A stretch of DNA of 64,000 nucleotides from Rhynchopus sp. YZ270_cl-10 (Eukaryota > Euglenozoa > Diplonemea > Diplonemida > Diplonemidae): contig OZ037840.1 in NCBI GenBank assembly GCA_964035575.1, forward strand, positions 1,736,001 to 1,800,000, in the 5' to 3' direction. Below, piece by piece: positions 10,889-22,440 of this stretch. Both the position numbers and the translations under genes were made by a program. The notes beneath the pieces are model-generated. The model was not told the origin of the DNA. It worked only from the letters and a program-made list of their open reading frames with translations, and ran no database searches. The stretch's first letter is position 1, and each line of letters begins with the position of its first letter.

Positions 10889-13800
10889 ATGATACTCGGC
10901 TTTCGTTGTGTGGTCGTGGTGTTGTTGGTGGGTGCGTGCGATGCTGGAGGGCCTCCTCCTCCTGCCGCTCCTCCTGCACCAGAGTTCTTTGGTGATGTGG
11001 CAACTACAAACGTACCAAGCTCGATCTACATGCGGCAGAACAATGTGCACATCTCTGCCGGGGACACGCTCACTCATACTATTGTTAACTCGAGCCCGCT
11101 GCAGATCGTGACGCATGATTCGCGAAGCTTTGATGGCATGTTGTGGTGCTCGCTGACAGAGTTCTATGACTCCGGGGTGAACAGAATGTTTGCAGCAATG
11201 CGCATGGCAGATGGCATCCACTACATCGTGCTCGACATCAACCCTGCGGCACCTTCGTATACTGGCGATTTGTACATGATCCCAGGGAGTCCCAACGTAA
11301 AGACGCATGTCGCGACGCAGTGCATTCGGGATATGGACCTCGTGTACATCTGTGCAGACACCGACACGTTGTACATCGTGGACACGTCTGTCCACATGAT
11401 CACGCTCTTCCCACTGCCAGGGAACTGCAAAGACATTGCAGAAGACTCGTCGCGTGCCATTCTGTACATAGCATTTGCGAATGAGGTGCGTGTGTACGAT
11501 AATATATTCCCGAAGTCGTTGTTGGAGATGACCCCAAACCGACACAACATCCCAGGGTTCGTGCGTCTCGCGCACTCACCTGCAAAGGATATGATGATGC
11601 TCTTCTCGGACTACGGCGCGCCCACGCAAGCAGTGCAGAGCTACTACTACTCAAGCGTGCTCCCGGAGGACACAGTAGAGGAGTCGACCGTGCCGCGTCT
11701 CGTCGACTTCACGTATGGCGGCCGTTGCATCCTTTACGACGAAACAAACGGCAACCTGTGGTACTATGACTACAGCAACGCCTACGTCTGGGTCAACACC
11801 GCACCAGGCGGGCTCAAGTGGGGCGACGGCCCCGCGACAGGTCCCTGGATCGACATGCACGAGCAGAAGAAGTGGCTCTTCTTCTTCTCTTCCTCCGGCG
11901 TGCAGTACTGGACCACCGACCCACCCTACTTCGGCGTCACACCAGCACCCTTCCCAGCCACACCGTCGCCGCCGACCCCATCGCCGCCAACGCCAAGTCC
12001 AGTGACACCTGCACCACCAACACCGTCTCCACCGACCCCAGCACCGCCAACGCCTGCACCACCGACCCCGTCACCGCCAACACCAAGTCCAGCAACACCT
12101 GCACCACCGACTCCTGTTCCACCAACACCTGCACCGCCGACCCCGTCACCGCCAACACCATCACCACCAACGCCAAGTCCAGTGACGCCTGCTCCACCGA
12201 CCCCTTCACCACCAACACCAAGTCCAGCCACACCCGCACCACCGACCCCGTCACCGCCAACACCAAGTCCGGCAACACCTGTACCACCGACTCCTGTTCC
12301 ACCAACACCCGCACCACCGACCCCGTCACCGCCAACACCTTCACCGCCAACGCCAAGCCCAGTGACGCCTGCTCCACCTACGCCTGTTCCAGCAACACCT
12401 GCACCACTGACACCTTCACCGCCAACACCAAGCCCAGTGTCACCTGCACCACCGACCCCGTCACCACCAACACCATCACCACCAACGCCAAGTCCAATGA
12501 CGCCTGCGCCACTGACCCCATCACCGCCAACACCAAGTCCGGCAACACCTGCACCACTGACCCCCTCACCGCTGACACCAAGTCCAGTGACACCTGCACC
12601 TGTAACACCTTCTCCCATTACGCTATCACCAGCAACACCAGCTCCACTTACACCCTCCCCGCCCACACCGAGTCCAGCAACACCTGCACCTCCAACTCCG
12701 TCGCCGGTGACTGTAGCACCACCAACACCCGCTCCAGCGACACCGTCGCCACCAACACCGAGTCCAGTAACCCCTGTGCCCCCTACACCAACACCAGTGA
12801 CACCCACCCCACCGACATTGATCCCCACACCTTCGCCACCAACGCCCGCTCCTATTTCTCCTGCGCCACCAACACTGATCCCAACACCTTCGCCACCAAC
12901 ACCTGTACCAGCAACACCAGCTCCACTGACACCCTCCCCGTCCACACCGAGCCCAGCAACACCTGCACCGCCAACTCCGTCGCCAGTGACTCCATCGCCG
13001 GCAACCCTAGCGCCACCAACACCCGCTCCACTGACGACAACACCGAGTCCAGTGACCCCTGTGCCCCCTACACCAGCACCAGTGACACCCACCCCACCGA
13101 CATTGATCCCCACACCGTCACCACCAACGCCTGCTCCTATTTCACTGGCACCACCAACACAGCCACCAACACCGTCACCACCAACGCCTGCTCCTATTTC
13201 GCTTGCGCCACCAACACAGCCACCAACACCGTCACCACCAACACCTGCTCCTATTTCACTGGCACCACCAACACAGCCACCAACACCGTCACCGCCAACA
13301 CCTGCTCCTATTTCACTGGCACCACCAACACAGCCACCAACACCGTCACCACCAACGCCTGCTCCTATTTCGCTTGCGCCACCAACACAGCCACCAACAC
13401 CGTCACCACCAACACCTGCTCCTATTTCACTGGCACCACCAACACAGCCACCAACACCGTCACCACCAACGCCTGCTCCTATTTCGCTTGCGCCACCAAC
13501 ACAGCCACCAACACCGTCACCGCCAACACCTGCTCCTATTTCACTGGCACCACCAACACAGCCACCAACACCGTCACCGCCAACACCTGCTCCTATTTCA
13601 CTGGCACCACCAACTCTGTCAGCAGCATCACCCAGCCCGCCAACGCTTTCGCCAGTCACTCCCAGCCCACCAACGCCGAGTCCAGTGACACCCATCCCAC
13701 CAACACTGACCCCCACACCTTCGCCACCAACGCCTGCTCCAGTCTCACTATCCCCACCAACACAGGTCCCTACACCTTCACCTGCAACGGCTGCACCACT

Positions 13801-16129
13801 GACGACACCGCCACTCACGTCATCACCTCCGACTTCGAGCCCGCTAACTGGCGTGCCTGCGACACTGTCACCCACGACTCCTGCACCGCTTACAGGAGCA
13901 CCAATCACTTCTGTACCAATGACTGCTGCGCCATCCACAGGAGCACCATTCACAGCAACACCGACACAGACACCCACCACTGTGCCTACAGCTGTGCCGA
14001 CTGTGCAGGCCACAGTCGTCCCCACTGCACAACCCACTGCAACACCGACACAGACGCCCACCACTGTGCCCACAGCTGTTCTGACTGTGCAGACGACAGT
14101 CGTCCCCACAGCAGCACCGACACCGCAACCCGAGACTTCTACACCACAGCCAACCACACCTGCGCCTACATACACAGATACCACCACACCGGCCACACCC
14201 ACAACTGCTGTGCCACTCACGGTCCAGCCAAGCCTGGCTCCAGAGCCGGAGACGTTCCAACCACGAGCACCACAGACTGGCGCACCACCTGAGAACAGCA
14301 CTGCGGCGCTGCCTGCATCGGCACAGAACTTGACGGGGGCGGAGGTGCATCAACCAGCACCGAACCTGCTGAAGAACGCTGCCGGTGCGGAGAAGGTGTA
14401 CGGCATTGTGTCGCACTCTGCTGGGGCGTTGGCGGTGATGACTGCGGGCATGGAGTGCCTCAATGGCGGCGAACCCGATGTCGACATCCCCTTTCTGCTG
14501 CACCCTACAGGCATCAACATCCTCGGCAGCCAACGTGCCGGCTGCGTCGTGGGCAACACTGTCCTCGTCTGCGCATGGTGTGCCATCATCGCTGGCCTCG
14601 TCTTCGTGTACTCCCTGCTCAACGGCGCCTCCTCCGAGAACTCCGTCTGGCAGGACGCAGCCTCATACCTCAGGTACCCATCCTCATGCTCGCTGGTGCC
14701 CGCCTTCTTCTTGGCAGGGACGTTAAACGCCTCACTCCAAATTCTTGTTCTCGGGGACGGTACTGCGGGGCACGCCTTCATCGCGGTGTTTGGGGCGATG
14801 CAGTGCGTTGGGTTTGTGTTTCTGAACTACCTGAAGACGCGAAGGGATGGGTTCAACTCTTCTCTGAGGGCAGTGAAGCTGCCGGCGACACGGTCGGGTG
14901 CGTGCATACGCTATATCTTCGGCTCAGAGATCTGGGAGAGCGATGCTGGCGACTGCCACTCCGAACGCATTGGTGTCGTCTTCGAGAACTTTGCGGTGCG
15001 CAGAAACGTCCGCTTCCCGTGGGTGACGCAGTACGGCCGCTACGTCCTTGTTGAGTCCATCCAGGTCCTGCTCTTTGTTGCCATCTCTGTCATCCGCGTC
15101 ACCACCTGGGGAGGCTGTGCGGCGAAGGCGTTTTCACTCTCAGCCATCTTCTTGTTCCTGACTGCCGCAACCTGGCACCAGAGGCCGTTTCTTGCGTCGT
15201 TCCTGAACCACGTTGTGCTAGCGTCGCATGCGCTCTCTGGTGTCGGGATGATGGTCTTCGGCATTGTGTTCTCGCTTGAGTCGACCAACAGCACGATGCT
15301 CTTCGTCGGGTCCAACCTGCTCTTCATTGGCATGATCCTCAGCTACATCCGTGGTGGCTACGACGGCATGACATATGCCATGGACCTCTTTAAGTTCAAC
15401 CCCAAAACCCGCTTCGAACGCTCTGCAGGCGACACCGTGCAGTACGAAGTAGACGACTCGCTCACACCACTCGGAGACACCAGCCACTCCGCACACCTCC
15501 TCGACACACAAGGCCACAAAGGATACTCCCACTCAGAGTACTCCTCAGACGACAACTCGACGTACGAATGCGCAAAGCTCAGCTTCCAAGCACCTCTCGG
15601 CGGCACCTTCACACAACACCCCCTTGGCCTGCCTTCACGGAGAACCGTCAGTCCCCTGGGAGGCTGCTCTTCGGCGGTGTCGGCACGCTCCATTTCACCG
15701 CCCTGTGGAAAGCCTGGTGTGGCGATGGGGGTGCCTCCGAGGATGCCGAGGAGGCGGGCTAGTATATTCTCGGATAGTGGTAGTGACACTTCAGATGATG
15801 TTGTCGGGTTGTCGGACCAGCCAAAGTCGGTGAGTACGGCGACGTTGCTGGGCATTGAGCGGACAGGGTCGACAAGAAAGCGCGCGGGAACCCCGAACAC
15901 TGCTCTGTCCTCACCCACCCCGGCCCCGTTGGTGCCGAGACGTGGCAGCCTCACATCAACCGTCATGCCGCCTAGCGCGGTCCGCTCCGTAGGGCGTAGG
16001 GGTTCATCGCATTCAGTCCTGCCCCTCACAAGGAGTGACTCCTGTCACTCCCAGGGTTCCCCACCGGGCAGAAGTATCAGCAGACGATACAGCGAACGGC
16101 TTCCTCCACTGACGGAGGTGCGACAGTGA
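10889..16129 (+). CDS. Giant surface protein: propeller-like ectodomain, PT-rich stalk, ~8 membrane helices, Ser-rich tail
   Basis: ATG at 10889 gives 1746 residues and a clear signal peptide (~1-19, [17 protein letters not shown]). Residues ~25-345 form a globular part with repeated Y/V-rich strands and W motifs that resembles a beta-propeller but matches no family I can name. Residues ~349-1115 are a Pro/Thr/Ser stalk of xPPTPxP units, likely rigid and O-glycosylated, including nine 19-residue units encoded by 57-bp repeats (13118-13613). Residues ~1170-1490 hold about eight hydrophobic helices with the motifs [19 protein letters not shown] and FLNHVV, shared with 5870-8454. The last ~240 residues are a Ser/Arg-rich, probably cytoplasmic tail with possible phosphorylation sites. 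Function is unknown; architecture suggests a surface sensor or adhesion protein. Open frames in the other phases over the stalk are by-products of the stop-free repeats. Confidence 0.85.
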   Translation: MILGFRCVVVVLLVGACDAGGPPPPAAPPAPEFFGDVATTNVPSSIYMRQNNVHISAGDTLTHTIVNSSPLQIVTHDSRSFDGMLWCSLTEFYDSGVNRMFAAMRMADGIHYIVLDINPAAPSYTGDLYMIPGSPNVKTHVATQCIRDMDLVYICADTDTLYIVDTSVHMITLFPLPGNCKDIAEDSSRAILYIAFANEVRVYDNIFPKSLLEMTPNRHNIPGFVRLAHSPAKDMMMLFSDYGAPTQAVQSYYYSSVLPEDTVEESTVPRLVDFTYGGRCILYDETNGNLWYYDYSNAYVWVNTAPGGLKWGDGPATGPWIDMHEQKKWLFFFSSSGVQYWTTDPPYFGVTPAPFPATPSPPTPSPPTPSPVTPAPPTPSPPTPAPPTPAPPTPSPPTPSPATPAPPTPVPPTPAPPTPSPPTPSPPTPSPVTPAPPTPSPPTPSPATPAPPTPSPPTPSPATPVPPTPVPPTPAPPTPSPPTPSPPTPSPVTPAPPTPVPATPAPLTPSPPTPSPVSPAPPTPSPPTPSPPTPSPMTPAPLTPSPPTPSPATPAPLTPSPLTPSPVTPAPVTPSPITLSPATPAPLTPSPPTPSPATPAPPTPSPVTVAPPTPAPATPSPPTPSPVTPVPPTPTPVTPTPPTLIPTPSPPTPAPISPAPPTLIPTPSPPTPVPATPAPLTPSPSTPSPATPAPPTPSPVTPSPATLAPPTPAPLTTTPSPVTPVPPTPAPVTPTPPTLIPTPSPPTPAPISLAPPTQPPTPSPPTPAPISLAPPTQPPTPSPPTPAPISLAPPTQPPTPSPPTPAPISLAPPTQPPTPSPPTPAPISLAPPTQPPTPSPPTPAPISLAPPTQPPTPSPPTPAPISLAPPTQPPTPSPPTPAPISLAPPTQPPTPSPPTPAPISLAPPTLSAASPSPPTLSPVTPSPPTPSPVTPIPPTLTPTPSPPTPAPVSLSPPTQVPTPSPATAAPLTTPPLTSSPPTSSPLTGVPATLSPTTPAPLTGAPITSVPMTAAPSTGAPFTATPTQTPTTVPTAVPTVQATVVPTAQPTATPTQTPTTVPTAVLTVQTTVVPTAAPTPQPETSTPQPTTPAPTYTDTTTPATPTTAVPLTVQPSLAPEPETFQPRAPQTGAPPENSTAALPASAQNLTGAEVHQPAPNLLKNAAGAEKVYGIVSHSAGALAVMTAGMECLNGGEPDVDIPFLLHPTGINILGSQRAGCVVGNTVLVCAWCAIIAGLVFVYSLLNGASSENSVWQDAASYLRYPSSCSLVPAFFLAGTLNASLQILVLGDGTAGHAFIAVFGAMQCVGFVFLNYLKTRRDGFNSSLRAVKLPATRSGACIRYIFGSEIWESDAGDCHSERIGVVFENFAVRRNVRFPWVTQYGRYVLVESIQVLLFVAISVIRVTTWGGCAAKAFSLSAIFLFLTAATWHQRPFLASFLNHVVLASHALSGVGMMVFGIVFSLESTNSTMLFVGSNLLFIGMILSYIRGGYDGMTYAMDLFKFNPKTRFERSAGDTVQYEVDDSLTPLGDTSHSAHLLDTQGHKGYSHSEYSSDDNSTYECAKLSFQAPLGGTFTQHPLGLPSRRTVSPLGGCSSAVSARSISPPCGKPGVAMGVPPRMPRRRASIFSDSGSDTSDDVVGLSDQPKSVSTATLLGIERTGSTRKRAGTPNTALSSPTPAPLVPRRGSLTSTVMPPSAVRSVGRRGSSHSVLPLTRSDSCHSQGSPPGRSISRRYSERLPPLTEVRQ
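13118..13613 (+). repeat. 57-bp coding tandem repeat (nine units) in two alternating versions
   Basis: Each unit encodes a [23 protein letters not shown] 19-mer. Two silent versions exist around the ISLAP codons, one with TTTCGCTTGCGCC and one with TTTCACTGGCACC. They are interspersed, giving a partly alternating order. The protein is invariant while the DNA shows two lineages, which indicates duplication of unit pairs. Confidence 0.8.
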
Positions 16130-16390
16130 TGAAAGGGGGAGGGGGGGAGGTGAAGCGAGAGAGGGGTTTGAAAAAAAATAATAAATCAGAGGTGTTCTGA
16201 ATATCGCGAAGTAGTTCGCGTGATGTGGATGCCTCTGAGGGAAGGGCAAAAAAAAAAGAAATAAAATGCCCCCAGATGAAGCTAAAAAACTTAAAAAAAA
16301 ACTCTAAAAAAAACTCTAAAAAAGGGAAATACCACTCCTTCTTTTAGGGGAATAGAAATATGCGCTTTTTGTTACTTTTCTTTAGATGTA

Positions 16391-16500
16391 AACCACAAAA
16401 TGGATGTAGGTCTGCATGGTTGGGTGTCAACCCCGGTACAGCCGGTCCTTGTACCAAAAGGTACACTGTTCACGCGAGGGCTTTGTATTTGAACTCTACT
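16391..16500 (+). repeat. GGATGTAGG dispersed repeat, full copy
   Basis: Runs from AACCACAAAATGGATGTAGG to TATTTGAACTCTACT. It includes a GTACC-AAAA-GGTAC hairpin and a GTTCA/TGAAC stem around CGCGAGGGC. Confidence 0.6.
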
Positions 16501-17588
16501 TTCTACGGCTTCATTTTGAGCGTTTTTTTTTTGTTAGTTGTGAACCGCCTCCGTTCTCTTACGGTACGGACCACTCACTTCCCACCCCTTAGAGATCGGT
16601 ACGCTTCAGGTTCATCTTTTCAAGTTTACAACCAAAAATAAAAACAGAAAATGACAAGAGCAGCAAAAATTAATAATAACTTCATCCACGCCCATTCAAC
16701 CCCCGCCCTTTTTTTTTTTTTTTTTTTTTGAGAATATCGTGATACACTCATCTGACCCATCTTTCCTCAGCAAAGGAGGTGGAAAGGTGGTTTGTGTTTG
16801 ATAACTAATAGGGGGTAATTCATCGCGCAGAATATGGCCCCAGGTGGGTTGTGTTTGTGCAGTAGCTGGAAAGGGAGTTTTTTTTAGACAATAAAAGCGC
16901 TTTTTTGCACGGTTTCACACCCCCGTTTCAGGCACACCAAATAATTAGTTTTTATTTATTTACACACTTTGTTGGGCGTCAGGCGGGCTGCTAAACTATC
17001 AGTAAGATTTTCTTTTTTTTTCTTTTTGCGATGTCACACAAACAAAAAATGAGGTGATCCAGTCTCACGCCTTTTCACACATTTTCACATGGTTTCACGG
17101 TGTGAAAAAGTGTGTACGAAAGTGAAAAAAAAACTGCTTCACGCACTCTGAGTGGATTCCTCCAGGAAAAAAACTTGGTGTTTTCACATGGTTTCACACA
17201 TTTTCACTTGTTTACGTTTTCACGGTGTGAATTCTCCCACCTGGTGGGATTCCTCGGCGATTGTCGACACAACAAAAAAAAAAAAAACACCATTCCCACC
17301 CCCTCCTCTTCCCCCCTTTCCACACATCTTTACACTATTTTTCCGTTCTGTTTGGTTTGGTTACTCTCGTTCGTTATTTTGGGTGGGGGAGAGGAGTGAA
17401 GAGCCTCCTATCGGCCAGCAGGTAGGACAATTTATCAATCCTGTTCCCTCAAAAAAAGGCGCTTTTTTTTTTCCTTTGCGCCAGTGATGTGGCTGAAAAG
17501 CAGCTATTTTGCCTCCACTTTAAGTCCGCAAAAGTGTAAATTTTCTGGGCTCGGCCACACCAGGCCTAATAATCCTTTTTTTTTGAAA

Positions 17589-17620
17589 GATGCATGTGCA
17601 CAAGAGGTACATTCATCTTG
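17589..17620 (+). repeat. ACGAG stem-loop family member
   Basis: Stem TGTGC/GTACA (one G-T pair) with loop ACAAGAG, followed by TTCATCTTG. Relative to the 651 copy the stem changes while pairing is kept. Confidence 0.5.
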
Positions 17621-17909
17621 CACGCTTTGTTTTTTGTTTTGTTTTTTTTGGTTAGGTGAGTTCCCTTTCACAGTAGAACAAAAGCTTGGCAAGTTTTTTT
17701 TTTTGTTGCATGAGCACCACCGAGCTGCGTTTATAGCACGTTTCGACTACGTTTTTTTCTTTACTTTGAGATCTGTTCCAGCTTGTTTTTTTTTGTGTTT
17801 TGTGTTTTGTAGTAATTGTGCTTGGTTTGGACCTGACACAGACCAGGTGCATGGCTTGTTGCCGTTACCGGGGTTTTTGAAGATTTTTTTTTTTTTGATT
17901 TTTTTAGCC

Positions 17910-17940
17910 ATGATCTGCATTTGTGAGGCACATTCATGTT
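17910..17940 (+). repeat. ACGAG stem-loop family member, degenerate
   Basis: GATCTGCATTTGTGAGGCAC followed by ATTCATG. The loop and tail are recognisable but the stem is weak. Confidence 0.3.
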
Positions 17941-18068
17941 TTCAAGCGTGCTTCTTTTTGCAGGTTCGCAGTTGTGGAAGAGTCTTCAAGAGCGTGAGGA
18001 GCGAGAGGGGGTCCTCTTTTTCGATTTTTTTATTTTCCGCTATTTTTTTGTTGAAATAATGGCAGAAG

Positions 18069-18934
18069 GGGGGGAGTTCCCTAAGAACCCCCCTGTCCTC
18101 TACGATTTTTCAAAAAGGACGAAAAAGGACGAAAAAGGACAAAAAAGGACGAAAAAGGACGAAAAGGGACATTGGTAATAATGTACAGTGACTAAGTTAC
18201 TCCTCACGTTCCTGGTACAAAGAATCGTCTCACAACCCACTGATAGTTGACACCTGCGTTTTTAAGTTTACAAAAAGTAATAAAACACTCCACTGCTTTT
18301 TCTGCCTGATCCATGAGCGTCTTTGGATTGAAAGCCTCAAGGCACTTTCCAAAACCCCACGAGGGACCTTGCCTTATTTATCAGGGTGTAGCAGGTAGGG
18401 GACAAGATGGTGGCAAGAACACAGCGGCCGGTTTCCAGGTTGTACTTCTCTCGTTCATCTCCGGACTTCTTGCATTTTTTGTGCCCAGCAACTTCCCCTT
18501 CAGGTGCAGGTCAGGTATTGAACACCTGTTTCAAAGCCCAGAACATTGGAAGAATGTGGACAATCCTCGCGGAGTCTTGTTCCATGTACCTGATGTCTTC
18601 TGTCGTAGAGCACTTCTGCACAAACGGGAACCTCTCCCAAAAACTGAGATCCCCGCACTTCTGGAGAGCGGGAAGCTGGTTGTGGATAGGTGGCATGTTT
18701 TCAAAACATTTCGCCTAATACAAGGGATTCGACTTTTTCCCAAGAAAATATTATTTGGGGGGATTTTTTTTTTTCGGGTGAACCGGTGATTTTCCTGGTG
18801 ATTTTCCTGTACACCTTACACCACCGTCCTTTTTTGTCCTTTTTCGTCCTTTTTCCCGGATCGAAAAAGGACGAAAAAGACGAAAAAGACGTAGAGGACG
18901 AAAAAGGACAAGGGGTATTCTTAGAGTTCCCCTC
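18069..18934. mobile_element. Foldback-type element with GACGAAAAAG subterminal arrays
   Basis: Imperfect terminal repeats (GGGGAGTTCCCTAAGAAC and, inverted, GGTATTCTTAGAGTTCCCC) enclose arrays of GGACGAAAAA (18116-18175 and, in both orientations, 18824-18910). The ~450-bp interior is less AT-rich and codon-like on the minus strand (18511-18696, 61 residues open, no family recognised). It looks like a non-autonomous element carrying a short host or transposase fragment. Confidence 0.55.
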
Positions 18935-19274
18935 TTTTATTTTGTTTGTGTGACTGCTGAACTGCTTGAGCTTCATGCAAAGGGACTTCAGTTATACAGA
19001 TTCCGTCACACGAAAGTGTCGATCCGATCATCGGGCCTGCGTCCGCTGGAGTCTAGTGAGGCTTTTTTTTTTTGCACGTTCAACTTCACTTTCTTTCCCT
19101 TCATTGGTGCTTAGGCACGTCCCCATTCCCATGCATGCCGAAAGAGACAACCACTAGTCGCAAGCTTGCGTAATCGCAAATTACGGCAGATCACTCTTTT
19201 CGAATCCGAACAAATTTTTTTTGCCCGCAGTTTCATCTGTTGCCTGAAATATCTCACCTTTCCCTTTAGATATG

Positions 19275-19305
19275 ATTTAAGCATTAGTAGCTTAGGTTCA
19301 TCTTA
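19275..19305 (+). repeat. ACGAG stem-loop family member, variant loop
   Basis: Stem TAAGC/GCTTA with loop ATTAGTA, followed by GGTTCATCTTACAAAAC. The stem and tail are kept but the loop has changed. Confidence 0.4.
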
Positions 19306-19336
19306 CAAAACATTTTTTGTCTTCTTTTTTTTTTAA

Positions 19337-19425
19337 CCACCTGATTTTTACCCCGCGTATGGGCGCGTTTTGGACTGTTTTGGATCATATTAACGCGCCT
19401 GATACGCGGGGTAACAATCAGGTGG
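19337..19425. mobile_element. CCACCTG MITE, short copy (89 bp)
   Basis: Ends CCACCTGATTTTTACCCCGC and its complement (one or two mismatches), with GCGCG-containing inner arms. The same termini bound the 34473-34650 copy, so this is a two-member family in the window. Confidence 0.75.
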
Positions 19426-20022
19426 CAAAAGAGGCGTTTTCACTATCAACTTCTGTCTCTCTTTCTCTCCTCGACTGTGTTTCATTTCAGGATTTGCCAC
19501 CCGAGATTACAAATGTGCCTGCAAACAAAGAAGTCTTGCACGTTTTTTTTAATTGCTTTTCATTACACTACACCTACTATCAATTTACTCTTAGGCCCCC
19601 CACTTAGTTCATCTTGTACCCTTCGTCTTTGGGCATGTTCTCTCAGGTCCTCTCAGTTCATGAGAGAGTTCAAGTGACGTTCAGTCTTGGTTGTTTTGCT
19701 TCTGCTTTTAGGGCGACTTTTAGTGTCGTTTTTTTTAAATGTTTTAGATATCCCCATCCACCAGAGAGGCTTCGGAGGGGCCAAGCTTTCTTCTTTTTTT
19801 ATTTCCGGTTCGTTTCGATGTGTCCACAAGGCTTTCATCATTGCTCGGTAGTTATACATATTTTTTGCCCCCGACATGCGCTCTTTTCGTTAAGAAAAGA
19901 AAGTGAAAATTAGTGTTTAAATTTTGTTCCTCCACCACCAACCCAGCGTACACAGTAACAGAAGATGACAAAAAAAAAAAGTGTTGCAGTACGAGAGAAA
20001 AAAAAAATGGGAGGTGTGTTTT

Positions 20023-20089
20023 GGTGTGGATGAATGGGTGCAAAAAAATACGCAAAGAAGTGCGCATCACCCCCCACTTCAGCCACACC
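20023..20089. mobile_element. GGTGTGG micro-element (67 bp)
   Basis: Starts GGTGTGGATGAA and ends TTCAGCCACACC. The interior has AAGAAGTGCGCATCACC, shared with the copy at 33107-33177. A third copy is at 47319-47373. Confidence 0.6.
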
Positions 20090-20363
20090 AGCGTTTCCTT
20101 TGCGTCACGTTTGTCGTGTGTCACAAAGAGGGAATTTTTGTATTACTATCAATTTATTGATTGCATATGATGAAAATAGTATTTCAAGTTTTCGGTTTTT
20201 ATATTTTGTGTGGATGCGCATTGCACGCGATTCACGCGATGCAATGGTTCATCCTTTTTAACTTTCCTTTTGTACTCAGGTAGCTACGTGCCGGCTGAAG
20301 GCAAACAAAACATACAATGGTGCGTGACATTCTTTTTGTCTTTCTTTCGAGAGTAGTACATAT

Positions 20364-20392
20364 TTGTTTGCCCGCGAGGCTCATTCAATTTC
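20364..20392 (+). repeat. ACGAG stem-loop family member, degenerate
   Basis: TTTGCCCGCGAGGCTCATTC: GCC/GGC stem around CGCGA, with a TTCA tail. Confidence 0.3.
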
Positions 20393-20414
20393 CAAGTTTT
20401 TTTTATGCACACTA

Positions 20415-21818
20415 CAGTGTGACACAGAATTAATGGCCGATGAAGACATTTTATAAAAAAACGGCAAATTTTGACAAGGACATATTCAAAACACCCCCAA
20501 AACATAAAATATTTACGCCCAGGAACACAATAAAAGCAAAAATATAATGGTTAAGGGTAAAGTGAACACTGAGGCCACGAGGGAAGGGTTGCGCCTACAG
20601 GCAGCGTCGCTAGTCGTTGTTGGCGGTAAGAGCCATGATGAGGTGGCGGAGTTGCTGAACGTTGCGAAGAGGAGTTTGGGTAGGTGGGTGAAGGAGTACC
20701 GCGCTGGAGAGCGGAATTTTTCGGACAAGCCAGGGAGGGGACGCAAGAGATCGGCCACCACCGACACCGTTAAGAATAGGGTGGTTAGACACATGCGGGG
20801 CAAGCGGTTTCAGTCTTGCAGGAAAGTAGCGTCGCGACTACAGATTTCGAGGGAGAGTGTCCGCAGGTGCCTGAAGGAGAAGGGGCTGAAGCCCGTTCAA
20901 ACGAAGAGCAAACCAAAGCTCTCGGAAAAGAACATCACTGCCCGGATAGAGTTTGCTGAAACGCATCGAAACACCGACTGGTCAAAGGTGATGTTCACCG
21001 ATGAAAAAGACTTTTGGCTTTTTTCTCGGGTGAGCAAGAAGAACGATGTTGTCTGGGTTGCAGATGGTGATGAGCCGCCCCCAACCGTTGATAAGGTCAG
21101 GGCTACGCAGAAGGTTCACGTCTGGGGAGGAATCACCACCAGAGGTAAGACGAAGCTCTATTTCTATGACGGTGCTCTCAATGCAGAGAAGTACCGTACG
21201 CTCGTCTTACAGAAAGCGCTCAAAGAAATAAAAGAACTCCTGCCTGACAGTAGCTACACGTTTCAGCAGGATGGGGCACCCTGCCACACTGCGAACGTTA
21301 CTCAAGCATTCCTCTCCTCCCAACCTTTCTCGTTCCTCCCTAAAGCTGACTGGCCAGGCAACTCCCCTGATCTCAATCCTATTGAGAACCTGTGGGCCAA
21401 GCTGCAGACTGCAGTCAACGAACGGGAGCCCAAAGACGTGTCAGCACTTAAACGTGCCATCAACAAGGAATGGTCCAAGATGGACAATAGCTTCGTTGCA
21501 CGTTACATCATGTCAATGCCACGACGCCTAGACGCAGTTCGCAATTCCAACGGAATGCACACAAAATACTAATGCATGCTCTATTTATTTTTGTGCACCC
21601 ACTCGTTTGTACTGCTACACTGTATTTTTTTTTTTTACACATACACCCTTTTTTACCAAAAAGGGATATTTCCATGTTAATATTTTCCCCACACACACAC
21701 TTTTCATACACGGCCAGTTGAAAATGCAATGAAATGAGTCAAATTTTGCCTATTTTTTAGAATAATATAACAATTTTTACAAAATGTCGTCATCGGCCAT
21801 TAATTCTGTGTCACACTG
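20415..21818 (+). mobile_element. Intact Tc1/mariner-type transposon (1404 bp)
   Basis: Terminal inverted repeats start CAGTGTGACACAGAATTAAT. The first 29 bp are perfect, extending to 38 bp with one mismatch (20415-20452 and 21781-21818). Both ends are flanked by TA (20413-20414 and 21819-21820), the classic target duplication. One uninterrupted transposase gene lies inside. Perfect ends plus an open gene imply recent insertion and possibly current activity. Confidence 0.95.
20547..21572 (+). CDS. Tc1-type transposase, DD37E
   Basis: 341 residues, normal length for the superfamily. Residues ~10-110 contain two helix-turn-helix segments (KSHDEVAELLNVAKRSLGRW and RKVASRLQISRESVRRCL), the expected paired-like binding domain for the terminal repeats. 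The catalytic triad is Asp152 (MFTDEKDF), Asp242 (FQQDGAPCH) and Glu280 (NPIENLW). There are 37 residues between the second Asp and the Glu, so the signature is DD37E, not the DD34E of classical Tc1. The element is cut and pasted at TA dinucleotides. No stops or frameshifts are seen and the start ATG is 132 bp inside the left end. Confidence 0.95.
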   Translation: MVKGKVNTEATREGLRLQAASLVVVGGKSHDEVAELLNVAKRSLGRWVKEYRAGERNFSDKPGRGRKRSATTDTVKNRVVRHMRGKRFQSCRKVASRLQISRESVRRCLKEKGLKPVQTKSKPKLSEKNITARIEFAETHRNTDWSKVMFTDEKDFWLFSRVSKKNDVVWVADGDEPPPTVDKVRATQKVHVWGGITTRGKTKLYFYDGALNAEKYRTLVLQKALKEIKELLPDSSYTFQQDGAPCHTANVTQAFLSSQPFSFLPKADWPGNSPDLNPIENLWAKLQTAVNEREPKDVSALKRAINKEWSKMDNSFVARYIMSMPRRLDAVRNSNGMHTKY

Positions 21819-21872
21819 TACTTTGTGAGCGGAAAGTGTCAACGTCGTTCACTCAACCCAACTGTGCTCCGC

Positions 21873-21975
21873 AACACCACCCAACAAGGTGAGAGATAGT
21901 GTAGAATTGTCAACGCATCAGCAGAACTACAAGAAAGGGGGGTGAGGGAACGGCAACGTGACACTATTCTCTCTT
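21873..21975 (+). repeat. Relic of the 5' leader/intron of the Cys-rich gene family
   Basis: CAACACCACCCAACAAGGTG through the GTGACAC block matches 62540-62640 with small gaps. That is the leader exon, donor site and leader intron of the third Cys-rich gene. Here no signal peptide or Cys-rich coding follows; the match ends in unrelated sequence, so this is a severed upstream fragment. Confidence 0.6.
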
Positions 21976-22075
21976 TTTTTGATAAAACAACTTGTTGTCA
22001 ATTCTAAAAAGATTGGAGGCAGCGCTGCAGGGCAAACAAAACGGATTGAAAAAAAACAGAAGCTTGCTTGTTTTC

Positions 22076-22181
22076 TTTGAGTACTCAATTAACCACAACA
22101 ACCGTACTTCAGTTTAACACATTTTTTCACCTTTTTGTTTACCCGGCTTTGAGCGCACAAACAAAAGACCCGATCTTTTTC
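22076..22181 (+). repeat. ~100-bp dispersed repeat
   Basis: TTTGAGTACTCAATTAACCA through GACCCGATCTTTTT is repeated at 38201-38297 with short gaps. No inverted ends were noticed. Confidence 0.7.
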
Positions 22182-22380
22182 GGAAAGTTTTATCAATTTA
22201 AACTCTTCCTTTTTTGATGATAATATTCATTTCCTCTCTTGGCACTGCTTCATAACGCACTACCATTTTTCAATTCCCATTTACATTTCAAGGCTACAAA
22301 AAAAGGAACACTGTGCATTTACCATCCATTTCTTTTTTGCTTTTTTTCTTCCCCCGTTCGTTTTTTTTCTCTTTTATTTT

Positions 22381-22440
22381 GTGCTTTCATCGAGGGCTGG
22401 CATACGTGGGTCAGTCAGAGGTGCCTGCATCAACAACAGT
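22381..22440 (+). repeat. GCTTTCATC dispersed repeat
   Basis: GTGCTTTCATCGAGGGCTGG, GTGGGTCAGTCAGAGGTGCC and TGCATCAACAAC match the 10230 and 46056 copies. Confidence 0.6.

Larger units (their letters stand above)
16130..20414. other. Gene-poor spacer, 4.3 kb
   Basis: No gene is supported. It contains a GGATGTAGG repeat (16391), TTTTCACA-rich tracts (17060-17230), three ACGAG stem-loops, a GACGAAAAAG-rich foldback element (18069-18934), a CCACCTG MITE (19337-19425) and a GGTGTGG micro-element (20023-20089). Confidence 0.5.

Noticed and set aside
11818-14301. Two further very long open frames over the PT stalk, one on each strand (824 and 791 codons)
   Set aside because: The 57-bp and related CCNACN repeats contain no stops in several phases. 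Only the frame with signal peptide, folded head and membrane core makes sense.
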